Below, piece by piece: positions 45,285-53,160 of a stretch of DNA of 64,000 nucleotides. The notes under the pieces were generated by a model, which saw nothing but the letters and a program-made list of their open reading frames with translations, was not told the origin of the DNA and made no database searches. The position numbers and the translations under genes were made by a program. Location of the stretch: positions 868,001 through 932,000 of the forward strand of contig CP099514.1 in the NCBI GenBank assembly GCA_025809375.1, written 5' to 3'. The first letter of the stretch is position 1; the number at the start of each line of letters is the position of its first letter. This stretch comes from Bacillus zhangzhouensis (GTDB lineage: Bacteria > Bacillota > Bacilli > Bacillales > Bacillaceae).

Positions 45285-45627
45285 AGGGTATCAAAAATTC
45301 GCTTATATTTGCTTTTCGATATTAGTCCCTATACTTTCTTTGTTGATAAGCTTTTATCTTTTAGTGGCTGTTTTAGCGTCTTTTCTTTATGTTCAACAAA
45401 GTGATTTGATGAATGCATTAGGAATAACTATTTTTGTGTTTGGTCCTTTATGTGCGATCTTTATGCATATATATCATTATGTGAAAAAAGATAGTTTGCT
45501 TAAAGGATTAATTAGGAAAATGTGCGATTTAGAAATGTCTTTCTTCTATATCGTTGGCATGTTTCTATTAGTTATTTTACTGCTGCATAATGGAATTGCT
45601 TTTGTTGCTGACTGGTGGAATAGGTGA
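45277..45627 (+). CDS. small integral membrane protein
   Basis: A 116-residue protein with three or four membrane segments: CFSILVPILSLLISFYLLVA, ALGITIFVFGPLCAIFMHIY, and FFYIVGMFLLVILLLHNGIA near the C-terminus. It overlaps the DUF3850 gene by eight bases. No family recognised; it might be an immunity, exclusion or surface-module accessory protein, but nothing proves this. Confidence 0.68.
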   Translation: MYEGYQKFAYICFSILVPILSLLISFYLLVAVLASFLYVQQSDLMNALGITIFVFGPLCAIFMHIYHYVKKDSLLKGLIRKMCDLEMSFFYIVGMFLLVILLLHNGIAFVADWWNR

Positions 45628-45633
45628 ACCATC

Positions 45634-45948
45634 ATGAGCCAATGGAAAGGGTTAGATTATAGACTAAGTAATTTGGGTTTTATGGTTGGTGTTCCTTCTA
45701 AGGTTTATGTAAGACAGATCAGTCGAGAGTGGTTTTTGATTGTGGAGGCAGAAAGTATAAAAGGTTATTCAGAATACTGTTATTCATTTTACAAGACGAA
45801 ATTTATGAATAATGGAAGAATGACGAGTACAAAGGTATTTCTTGATAAAAGTAGTGTTCGGCAAGTATATAATAGAGTGTTAAATTACATCAATTATTTG
45901 GAAAGAAAACAAAATATTGATGTAAAAAAAGTACAAAAAATGGTATAA
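45634..45948 (+). CDS. hypothetical protein
   Basis: A 104-residue basic soluble protein: the N-terminal half is beta-rich (VYVRQISREWFLIVEAESIK), the C-terminal half helical and Lys-rich (VYNRVLNYINYLERKQNI). Six bases after the membrane protein, so the same operon. No domain recognised. Confidence 0.6.
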   Translation: MSQWKGLDYRLSNLGFMVGVPSKVYVRQISREWFLIVEAESIKGYSEYCYSFYKTKFMNNGRMTSTKVFLDKSSVRQVYNRVLNYINYLERKQNIDVKKVQKMV

Positions 45949-45991
45949 TTGTATTAAGAATAAAACGTAAAAAGAAGGAGTCGGGGAGACT

Positions 45992-46660
45992 ATGAAAGCG
46001 AAAAAAGTTGTAATTAGTCTAGGGTTGGCGGGTGTGTTAGTAGGCGGTACTATTTGGGGGTTCTCTGCTGCTAACGCAAAGCAGGAAACGCAGGATAAGC
46101 AGGAATCAAAAACAACTGCTGTAAAAGAAACAAAGAAACTTAAACCGAAAAAAGAACAAGTGAAGAAGAAGGAAAATCCTAAAAAGGACAAGGTAGAGAA
46201 AAGCAAAAAGGCAGATTCAAAGAAAAGTGAAACTGTAGCAACCAAAAAAGAAGAAAAAAACCAGTCGATTAGTGAAGATGAACAGAAGGCTAACAACACA
46301 ACGTCTAAAGCTCCTGTAGTAGCTTTTAAGAAGTCTTACAGCTCTTCTAATGGTTCAACTAGCTCTAATAAATCATACAGCCAAAGGAAGCCATCTAGTG
46401 GGTCTTCCAGTTCTAACAGATCGGTGTCTAAAGAACCCAAACAATCAACGAGTCCTAAAAAGTCATATAGTCATGTGAACACTCCTAAAAAAACAACACC
46501 TAAACGTTCAAAAGGTGGTACGTCTACAACTGGTATTAAAACAGGTGAAGGAAATATCAAGAATCATGGTGGTGATAAATCATCGGGTAGAACTTATGAA
46601 AAAGGCATAGCTGATGCGAATGATCTTGACGGTGTACCATGGGATGAATTGAATAAGTAA
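45992..46660 (+). CDS. secreted Lys/Ser-rich protein next to the thioester adhesin
   Basis: A 222-residue protein. Residues 1-29 are a signal peptide (KKVVISLGLAGVLVGGTIWG ... ANA). Residues about 30-95 are extremely Lys/Glu-rich, and about 105-165 Ser/Lys/Tyr-rich with repeated SYS/SSN patterns. The last 40 residues hold TYEKGIADANDLDGVPWDEL. Such low-complexity basic chains usually thread the cell wall or bind teichoic acid. No sortase signal and no lipobox. It is probably secreted and wall-associated; a partner role with the next gene is inferred from adjacency. Confidence 0.7.
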   Translation: MKAKKVVISLGLAGVLVGGTIWGFSAANAKQETQDKQESKTTAVKETKKLKPKKEQVKKKENPKKDKVEKSKKADSKKSETVATKKEEKNQSISEDEQKANNTTSKAPVVAFKKSYSSSNGSTSSNKSYSQRKPSSGSSSSNRSVSKEPKQSTSPKKSYSHVNTPKKTTPKRSKGGTSTTGIKTGEGNIKNHGGDKSSGRTYEKGIADANDLDGVPWDELNK

Positions 46661-46669
46661 AAGTGATCG

Positions 46670-46698
46670 AAGGCATTCAAAAATGGGATGCCTTTTTT
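46670..46698 (+). terminator. terminator between the secreted Lys/Ser-rich gene and the thioester gene
   Basis: An AAGGCAT/ATGCCTT hairpin with a T-run, ten bases after the stop at 46660. The thioester gene may therefore be expressed at a lower level or from its own promoter. Confidence 0.8.
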
Positions 46699-46729
46699 AT
46701 TTTGAAAAAAAAATGTGGGAGGTGTTGAA

Positions 46730-49273
46730 ATGAAAAATAAAGCGTCGCTAGGAAAACGAAAAATTTTGTCATTAATTGTAATCATGCTTTTTAGTATGAT
46801 CATGGGGTATTTACCTTCTGTTCATGCAAAAGGTGAAGGAATAGAAACGTTTGGAGTTAATCATGATGGGTTCCTAGAAATGAATGGCGAAGTTCTCTAT
46901 ATGCTAGTTGATGGTGAACGTATCAAAGCAACGCTTAACGGTTTGATTGAAAAAGGAGATACAAATCAAGAACTATTAATGGAAAGCGACCTTGAAGACA
47001 AACAAGGGTTGATCGCTTCCATTTTTTCTTTTCTAAAGCCATCCAAAGCGAAGGCAGCGACTCCCAAAATTGAATATAAAGGAGCAGTCACTTATCGTGG
47101 TTCAGTTGTCGGAGATTTTAGGGTAGATGGGAAACAGGCCTTTTGTTTTCAGCATTCTAAAGTGTCACCGCCGACAGGTTCAAAGTATAAAGAAGCGACA
47201 CCTTATGACAATGCGAGAGTGCAAAGGGCTTTGTATTATGGGTGGGGTGGTCAAGAAAATATCTTTAAAAATAAAAATCAAGGTATTGTCATTACATCTT
47301 TGATCTTAGACCGTTTATATTCTGGTGGAAGTTCTGGAAAGAATCTTCCGAAGTATGACGAACTATGGGATTTAGTTATAAATGGGGAAGACTTAGATAA
47401 TGCTATTAAATTTTCTGACAATGATCTATCGGTCCTTGTGAAAGATAATAAACAAATTTCGCAAACAACAACTTTGAAAACATCTAAGAAAAATAGCGTG
47501 AAAATTAAAGTGCCTAAGGGTGTAACAATTGTAAATGAGTCAACGGGAAAAAAAGTTACAAATGGTACTATGCGGGTATATGGCTATCAAAAAGTACACC
47601 TAGAAGCTGAGATGGATGTAGGGGTAAAATATACTACTGGAGAACTTGAAAGTGATATGGCTATATATCAACCCTTATTAACTAAACCGTCTGGAGGTAG
47701 TTATCAAGTATTAGGGTTCATGGAATGGTTCAAAGACCCTTATAATACTACGTCATTCAAAGCAAAATTCGAGAAGCGTCAAAAGAAAATCAATGTACAG
47801 CACATTGATAAGTATTCGGGTGATCTTCTTAAAAAAGAAAGCTATACAAGAAACATAGGTTCAACGTATTCATTTGCGCCTAAAGCATCTATCGCGAAAG
47901 GAAAAGAAAAATTCATCCCTGTTGATCTGAAGAAGAAAACAGGTACATTAGGCAACAAAAATGTGACGATCAAGTTTTACTATAATTTGGAGCGCAGTGT
48001 GACGGTTAATTATTATGACAACCGTACAGGCGATAAGATCAAGGCAACCAAGAAATATAAAAAGGTGCGTGGAGAAAAGTATTCAGAAAAGCACCCATCT
48101 ATCAAAAGTGGAGAATACACGTATCGTTATGTGAAGACTGATGGAGACAAAGAGAGCGGAACAGTGGGGTCAAAAAACATCAAGATTAATTATTATTATG
48201 ACAAACCACTTGTAAAATTAGGCTTTGAAAAACTGCAAATTTATACAGCGAAATGGGAAAAGGGGCTACCTGTCAAAGTATTTTTGTCAAAAGAACTGAA
48301 TTACAAGTCTAGCTTGAAAGAAATGTCCGACAAAAAAATCACAGTAGGGTTATATCGTGGATCAACAAAGGTCACATCAAAAACGTATACAGCAAAAGAG
48401 TTACCTAAGAAGATTGATATGAAAATCCCTGCGAAGTATTTGAAGGTGAATGACAAGGCTCTTTACACAGTGAAGTTTACAGACTTCAACAAAAATGATT
48501 TTAAAATTGATGTTGCTACTTCTCAGTTAAGTACGGATGGATACGCAGCAAGCGAAAAAACGATCAAGGCAAGTTCATCTAACGGAAAGGAATTGTCCTA
48601 TAAGGGTGTTGTCATGACAGAGAAAACACCCACGACAGGGAAAGTCTATTATGAAAGACTGGCCTTTCCATTGAAGAAAATTGAAAAAAAGAAAACAGGC
48701 TATGGATTCAAGCGAAAGGTGAATCTTCATTATGAAAATGAAATTGGCGGAGAGGTTACGCCTGCATTTGATTTTGAAGTTCCTACTAGCTTAGTCGATA
48801 GTTATTTGGCGTACACAAAAAAAGGCGATCGTTCAATGATCCCTATGGAACAGACATCATCTACCAACAAGAAGCAAGGTGAGACGTCAGTCTATGACTT
48901 TGTGTATGAGCTTCCTCATGTAAACGTTGAGAGACACACAGGTAGCCTGTTCAGTGATGGTCAAGTGGCAAGCAAAGACAAAAGAATTTCGTATGATCTG
49001 GTTGATGGCGGTCGTAAATTCTATTCTCCTATTTGGGCGGAGTTAGGTAAATACGATACAAAAATCAAGTCAAAGCCAATGGGTGTAAATCTGGTAAAAA
49101 CGGAAGTCACCGAACAATTGGAGCTTTATGCGTCCATGTATGCTCACATGGACAGTAAAACCATAGATCAAGATGAAGTGTTGCTGAAACCTGTATATGC
49201 TGACAATCCATTTCCTAATGGTCTGCCAGAAGGATGGACTAAAAAGGATTTAGATTGGGTTATGTCTCGTTAA
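46730..49273 (+). CDS. large secreted protein with putative thioester domain and MucBP-like repeats
   Basis: An 847-residue secreted protein. The signal peptide is at 1-33 (IVIMLFSMIMGYLPSVHA). Residues about 112-215 resemble a thioester (TED) domain: QAFCFQHS gives candidate Cys139, VQRALYYGWGG fits the middle motif and NQGIVITSLILDRL gives candidate Gln184. Such domains form an internal Cys-Gln thioester that covalently attaches surface adhesins to targets. Residues about 375-500 contain two MucBP-like repeats (VQHIDKYSGD and VNYYDNRTGD starts). The last third has beta-rich, Ig-like segments. No LPxTG motif; the C-terminus is GWTKKDLDWVMSR. GGGAGGTG before ATG 46730 sets the start. Probably displayed outside the cell as an adhesin. 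Confidence 0.75.
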   Translation: MKNKASLGKRKILSLIVIMLFSMIMGYLPSVHAKGEGIETFGVNHDGFLEMNGEVLYMLVDGERIKATLNGLIEKGDTNQELLMESDLEDKQGLIASIFSFLKPSKAKAATPKIEYKGAVTYRGSVVGDFRVDGKQAFCFQHSKVSPPTGSKYKEATPYDNARVQRALYYGWGGQENIFKNKNQGIVITSLILDRLYSGGSSGKNLPKYDELWDLVINGEDLDNAIKFSDNDLSVLVKDNKQISQTTTLKTSKKNSVKIKVPKGVTIVNESTGKKVTNGTMRVYGYQKVHLEAEMDVGVKYTTGELESDMAIYQPLLTKPSGGSYQVLGFMEWFKDPYNTTSFKAKFEKRQKKINVQHIDKYSGDLLKKESYTRNIGSTYSFAPKASIAKGKEKFIPVDLKKKTGTLGNKNVTIKFYYNLERSVTVNYYDNRTGDKIKATKKYKKVRGEKYSEKHPSIKSGEYTYRYVKTDGDKESGTVGSKNIKINYYYDKPLVKLGFEKLQIYTAKWEKGLPVKVFLSKELNYKSSLKEMSDKKITVGLYRGSTKVTSKTYTAKELPKKIDMKIPAKYLKVNDKALYTVKFTDFNKNDFKIDVATSQLSTDGYAASEKTIKASSSNGKELSYKGVVMTEKTPTTGKVYYERLAFPLKKIEKKKTGYGFKRKVNLHYENEIGGEVTPAFDFEVPTSLVDSYLAYTKKGDRSMIPMEQTSSTNKKQGETSVYDFVYELPHVNVERHTGSLFSDGQVASKDKRISYDLVDGGRKFYSPIWAELGKYDTKIKSKPMGVNLVKTEVTEQLELYASMYAHMDSKTIDQDEVLLKPVYADNPFPNGLPEGWTKKDLDWVMSR

Positions 49274-49288
49274 ACTTTAACCACTATT

Positions 49289-49502
49289 AAACACAGGTGA
49301 TGCTTATATCGTTTGTGTCAACGGTAAGCGAAGCGAAGTGAGCATTAAGGAGTTGAAACAATCAACGTCCCCAAACCCTTTTAATGTCTCAAAAGGTCAC
49401 CACACCTTTTGAGCTGCCTACCGGCGAGGGAGTCCCCCATGAGTGGGGGAATAGGGGGAAGATTTCTTAAAGGATAGTCAAAAGAATGTACTTTTTTGTT
49501 TC
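49289..49502 (+). repeat. sso1-like repeat, copy 2
   Basis: Nearly identical to 44787-45003 over about 215 bp. The 10-bp CTCAAAAGGT/ACCTTTTGAG stem is unchanged. The C-run hairpin differs but still pairs (CCCCCA/TGGGGG instead of CCCCCGA/TCGGGGG). The terminal terminator stem is damaged: GACTGTCC has become GAATGTAC. It follows the thioester gene and precedes the small-protein cluster. Confidence 0.8.
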
Positions 49503-49525
49503 AAAAAGGAGATGAATGTAATGCC

Positions 49526-49837
49526 ATGTGTGAGGATCAAAAGACTGTAAAAACTAAAGCTTTTTATCTTACTAACAGAGATCAATATATTCTTGATTTA
49601 GAGGATAATGGTCTATTAGATGATGAAGAATCAATATACTCAGAAGCCCTTGAAGAATCTCTTAATTCGTTTGGAGAAATAGTTAGGACAGAAGTTTATG
49701 CGTATAGAGAAGAAATAATACAGGATGAATTTCTAAAAGGGAAATTAATACGATTAGAATTTAGGGTGATATCACCCGAGAGTCATACGGAATTAATAGA
49801 ATTGTGCTATATGGGGTACAGCATATTTTTAATATGA
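49526..49837 (+). CDS. small acidic protein, family member A
   Basis: About 103 residues. The core pattern FYLTNRDQYILDLEDNG, then KLIRLEFRVISPESHTELI, is shared loosely with the next two genes, so the three look like tandem paralogues. The start is uncertain: ATG 49526 is used, with AAAAGGAG about 14 bases upstream; the frame is open from 49496. It overlaps the end of the sso-like repeat region. Function unknown. Confidence 0.55.
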   Translation: MCEDQKTVKTKAFYLTNRDQYILDLEDNGLLDDEESIYSEALEESLNSFGEIVRTEVYAYREEIIQDEFLKGKLIRLEFRVISPESHTELIELCYMGYSIFLI

Positions 49838-49857
49838 AATATAAAGGAGGAAAACCA

Positions 49858-50133
49858 TTGGAAGTATACTTGGAGAACATGACACATTTTGAAGAAGATT
49901 TATCTGATATTGAAAAGAACACAGGTGTTATAAGCGAAAATATTTTTTTTGAAGTAGCTAAACAAATAATGTTTTCTAGCAGCATTGAAGAAAGTATTTC
50001 TGTTCATAGGAAAATTATGCTGGAAGACCAAGAAAGTATTTTAAAGGTGGATTTTCAAGTTAAGCCACCAGAACAAAGAGACGGAGTAATGTATGTCGGT
50101 GTAATCTATTCTGGACATGAAGTTCAAAAGTGA
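49858..50133 (+). CDS. small acidic protein, family member B
   Basis: A 91-residue protein starting at TTG 49858 (AAAGGAGG eight bases upstream decides the start; the frame is open from 49804). VYLENMTHFEEDLSDIE, then SILKVDFQVKPPEQRDGVMY, parallels members A and C. Acidic, soluble. Function unknown. Confidence 0.6.
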   Translation: MEVYLENMTHFEEDLSDIEKNTGVISENIFFEVAKQIMFSSSIEESISVHRKIMLEDQESILKVDFQVKPPEQRDGVMYVGVIYSGHEVQK

Positions 50134-50158
50134 TCTATTGAAAGGAGAATAAAAATAA

Positions 50159-50440
50159 ATGTCATTTGTTTTTGAAAACATATCTACTTTCCAAAAAGAG
50201 CTGCAAAGGGTTGGTTCTCAATCGCCTAGCGGCTCTTTTTTAAGGGCTTTACGAGAGAATGTTGCAAGTGGGGCTGAATCATTTGAGGTTGAGGGCAATT
50301 TAGAAGAAGGAGAAAACTCTTATATTTTGAGAGTCTTCTTTACAATTGATAGCCCAAATGAAAATGCTGAAACGCCTATAGCTGCTTTACCTGTCTGTCG
50401 CTTTGATTGTTTGTGGCTGGAAAAAAAGAATGAAGATTAA
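50159..50440 (+). CDS. small acidic protein, family member C
   Basis: A 93-residue protein with FVFENISTFQKELQRVG and SYILRVFFTIDSPNENAET, the same layout as members A and B. AAAGGAG about ten bases before the ATG. Function unknown; it resembles no immunity or regulatory family that I can name. Confidence 0.62.
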   Translation: MSFVFENISTFQKELQRVGSQSPSGSFLRALRENVASGAESFEVEGNLEEGENSYILRVFFTIDSPNENAETPIAALPVCRFDCLWLEKKNED

Positions 50441-50464
50441 AGATAAATAAGGAGATATTGAAAA

Positions 50465-50681
50465 TTGAGCTATGACTTAAAGAACCAAAATGACTTGGTA
50501 AACGAGTTAGAAAGAGTCGGATGTTTAGGAGTCTATCACAACATAATGATGGAACTCGATTATTTTCCAGTAGGAAAAAGCTGTCGTTGTTGAATTTGTC
50601 AAAATTGAAGGAGTTCGCCATAGACTAGCGGTGACTTTTGTGCGCAATGAAGGAAAAGGAGATCATCTTTGGCGATCATGA
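50465..50681 (+). pseudogene. frameshifted small acidic protein, family member D
   Basis: From TTG 50465 (AAGGAGATATTG upstream) the frame reads SYDLKNQNDLVNELERVGCL, like the start of member C, then stops at a TGA near 50600. Shifting one base at the GGAAAAAGC run restores a frame KAVVVEFVKIEGVRHRLAVT, then FVRNEGKGDHLW to a stop at 50679-50681, which matches the second half of the family. I read this as a single-base indel in a homopolymer. Confidence 0.62.
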
Positions 50682-50730
50682 TCATTTGACCTTAGAAAAA
50701 AGAGAATGAGACAGGAAAGGAGTGAGGGGG

Positions 50731-51123
50731 GTGAAAGAATTACCCTTAAAAATGATCTTACTGGCCTTTGCGATATTTGTTGTCAGTATACTTATCTATT
50801 ACTATACGATTGATTACAAGCAACATAGCATTATCAACACTATGAATGAATCGGCTCGTATAGCCAGTATGCGGAATGTTGATAACAGTATCCGTACAGA
50901 AGAAGGAAAGGTTGAATTATCTGAGAGGGCTTTCGAATTGAATTTCGAAAGCTCTTTTAAAGAAAAATCCAACGTGAATCTTGGTAAGACAACTTTCAAA
51001 TATCAGTATTTGAAAGACATAGATGGAAAAATGAAAGCTGTAAAAATTGCTTTGACAGATGGAAAAAAGAAAACCTATCGAACAACATTGGTTGTTGATA
51101 GACCGAAAGGGGAACGTAAATGA
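50731..51123 (+). CDS. TadE-like minor pseudopilin (first)
   Basis: A 130-residue protein: KMILLAFAIFVVSILIYYYT is one N-terminal membrane helix, and the rest is an extracytoplasmic domain with ARIASMRNVDNSI, a helix, then a beta-rich half. Layout and position directly before tadA resemble TadE/TadF-type pseudopilins. GTG 50731 with AAAGGAG eight bases upstream is the start. It overlaps tadA by four bases, indicating translational coupling. Family assignment is by architecture, not by a diagnostic motif. Confidence 0.62.
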   Translation: MKELPLKMILLAFAIFVVSILIYYYTIDYKQHSIINTMNESARIASMRNVDNSIRTEEGKVELSERAFELNFESSFKEKSNVNLGKTTFKYQYLKDIDGKMKAVKIALTDGKKKTYRTTLVVDRPKGERK

Positions 51124-52358
51124 ATAATGCTACGGTTGATGAACGAAAGCAATTGATAGAGAAGGTTCGGACGCATTTAAAACGACACTATCCTTCTGAC
51201 TTGTTGAATGCTTACGTTAATTCACAAGAGAGACAGAAGATGAAAGAAAGACTCAAAAAAGATTTTCCTCATTTGAATGATGATGAATTGGAATATTCCA
51301 TAAGGGAAATTGTGGGGTTTGGAGTAATTGAAGAAATTATGGAGCAATATAAAGACGTTACTGATATTTCCTTCAATGGTACACACCTTGATGTAATAAC
51401 AAATACGGGAAAAATTCGATATGGGAAAATTGATGAAGAATATATTGTAAAGATCATTAAAAAATTTGGAAATGCATGCAAAAAAGAGTTTACACCCAAT
51501 TCTCCAATTATAGATGCAACCTATGGAAATTTGCGCTTAAATGCTGTTCACAAAAATATCGCTCAATATGGAACTACAATGGCTTTGCGAATTGTAAGAC
51601 CCAGATTGGCGCTTACTAAAGAAAATTTTGCTGCTTTTGCTCCAGAATATGTCTATGAAATTTTTGAAGCAATTATAGCGTCAAAATCAAATGTCATTAT
51701 CAGTGGAGAAACTGGCACTGGCAAAACAGAATTACAAAAACTATTGATTTCCATGATTGACTACAAAGATCATATTATCATGATCGAGGATACACCAGAG
51801 AGCCATGTAAAAACTTTATTTCCCGATAAGGATATCAAATCATGGGTAACAAATAATTCTACAAGCATTGGAGATTTGGTGAAAGCTGGACTAAGAAATA
51901 ATCCAGTTTGGATGATTCCTGCGGAAGTTAGAGGTAAAGAAGCCAGTGAAATGATACAGGCTGCCTTGACTGGTCATAGATTAATTGCTGGACTTCATTC
52001 AGAAAGTGCACGAGCTATCGTATCGAGACTTATTAATATGATGAAGATGGGGGATGCAATTGATGAGGAATCAATGAAAGAAGACCTTCACCGATATTTA
52101 GATTTCGGAGTGCATCTTGAAAAGATTACTGGGAAAGATGGAAAAGTAATTAGGTATCTCAAAGAGATCGTGGAGTTTTTACCAGATGGTGAAGTCTTGA
52201 CGGTTTTTAGGTGTGATCTAACAAATGATGGTTTCAAATATCATGATGGTGGAAGAATAAGCAGCAACTTTGTCAAAAGAATGATGGAAAAACTGGTCCC
52301 GATTGAGTTGCAAGAAAAACTTGCTGAAAGGTTGACTATGCATGAAGTTAATGCGTAA
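51120..52358 (+). CDS. tadA: TadA/CpaF-type secretion ATPase
   Basis: A 412-residue type II/IV secretion ATPase of the TadA/CpaF branch. The N-terminal domain ends near residue 80 (REIVGFGVIEEIMEQYKDVT is the typical entry into the ATPase core). Walker A is ISGETGTGKTELQKLL near 195, Walker B IIMIEDTPES near 220, the Asp/Arg region NPVWMIPAEVRGKEA near 262 and the His box GHRLIAGLHSES near 286. It should power assembly of the pilin-like peptides downstream. ICEBs1 has no such gene; its channel ATPases are ConQ and ConE. Confidence 0.9.
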   Translation: MNNATVDERKQLIEKVRTHLKRHYPSDLLNAYVNSQERQKMKERLKKDFPHLNDDELEYSIREIVGFGVIEEIMEQYKDVTDISFNGTHLDVITNTGKIRYGKIDEEYIVKIIKKFGNACKKEFTPNSPIIDATYGNLRLNAVHKNIAQYGTTMALRIVRPRLALTKENFAAFAPEYVYEIFEAIIASKSNVIISGETGTGKTELQKLLISMIDYKDHIIMIEDTPESHVKTLFPDKDIKSWVTNNSTSIGDLVKAGLRNNPVWMIPAEVRGKEASEMIQAALTGHRLIAGLHSESARAIVSRLINMMKMGDAIDEESMKEDLHRYLDFGVHLEKITGKDGKVIRYLKEIVEFLPDGEVLTVFRCDLTNDGFKYHDGGRISSNFVKRMMEKLVPIELQEKLAERLTMHEVNA

Positions 52359-53157
52359 GAGGAAACTCTATAGATTAAATGAAATTCATGCGATGGCTCA
52401 AGCATTTGGGCAGCCACTAAAGAAGAAGGCATATGTTAAATTCACTTTAGTCCCTTTTCTTTGCTTTGGTGGGTTTTCATATCTCCTTTTCCATTATTGG
52501 TGGATGGCTTTGGCTGGTGGATTTATAGGCAGCTTATACGGGTGGTTCTTTCTGATGCAAAGACAGGTCAAGAACGACTATGAAAGAGCAGCCCTTGAAG
52601 AAAGAAACAGGTTCTTGAACAATATGACGCAGATGCTAACCAATGAGAATATGACTTTATTAGAAACCTTCTCTACCTGTACTGGTTATGCAGAAGGGGA
52701 GTTGAAAGAAAAGCTTATTGATTTAAGAGCGGTCTTAGTTGATGGAACTGAAAAAGAAGTAATTGAAGCGTTTCGTGTGTTGAGAGATTTTTATAAAAGT
52801 GATGTGCAATTTGATCAGTTCTTGGAACAACTGGCGATTATGTTTGTCGAAGGGAGCACATCTATTGATTCATTACGAGACACTAAAAACTTTCATAATC
52901 AAATTCTAGTGAAGCAGGAAAAATTTATTCAAATGAAAAAAGCTCGTAGACGTGATTTTAATACGATGATTTTTTATTCGGTAGCATTTATTGGTGCTTT
53001 GATGTTTTCGTTCACCATTCCAAAATTCATCAACATCTACGCGCATACTATGGTGGGAATGATTACGAGTTCTTTGTATCTACTCATCATCTTTGGATTG
53101 TATCATTCATTTAACAAAAAATTCTTTGATGATACCATAACGGAGGTGAAGCTTTAA
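52342..53157 (+). CDS. tadB: TadB-type platform protein
   Basis: A 271-residue membrane protein. Two membrane helices are near residues 30-70 (FTLVPFLCFGGFSYLLFHYW and ALAGGFIGSLYGWFFLM) and two near the C-terminus (TMIFYSVAFIGALMFSFTIP, HTMVGMITSSLYLLIIFGLY). Between them lies a cytoplasmic helical T2SSF-like domain (MTQMLTNENMTLLETFSTCT). It overlaps tadA by 17 bases. Inner-membrane platform of a Tad-type machine. Confidence 0.82.
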   Translation: MKLMRKRKLYRLNEIHAMAQAFGQPLKKKAYVKFTLVPFLCFGGFSYLLFHYWWMALAGGFIGSLYGWFFLMQRQVKNDYERAALEERNRFLNNMTQMLTNENMTLLETFSTCTGYAEGELKEKLIDLRAVLVDGTEKEVIEAFRVLRDFYKSDVQFDQFLEQLAIMFVEGSTSIDSLRDTKNFHNQILVKQEKFIQMKKARRRDFNTMIFYSVAFIGALMFSFTIPKFINIYAHTMVGMITSSLYLLIIFGLYHSFNKKFFDDTITEVKL

Positions 53158-53160
53158 GTC

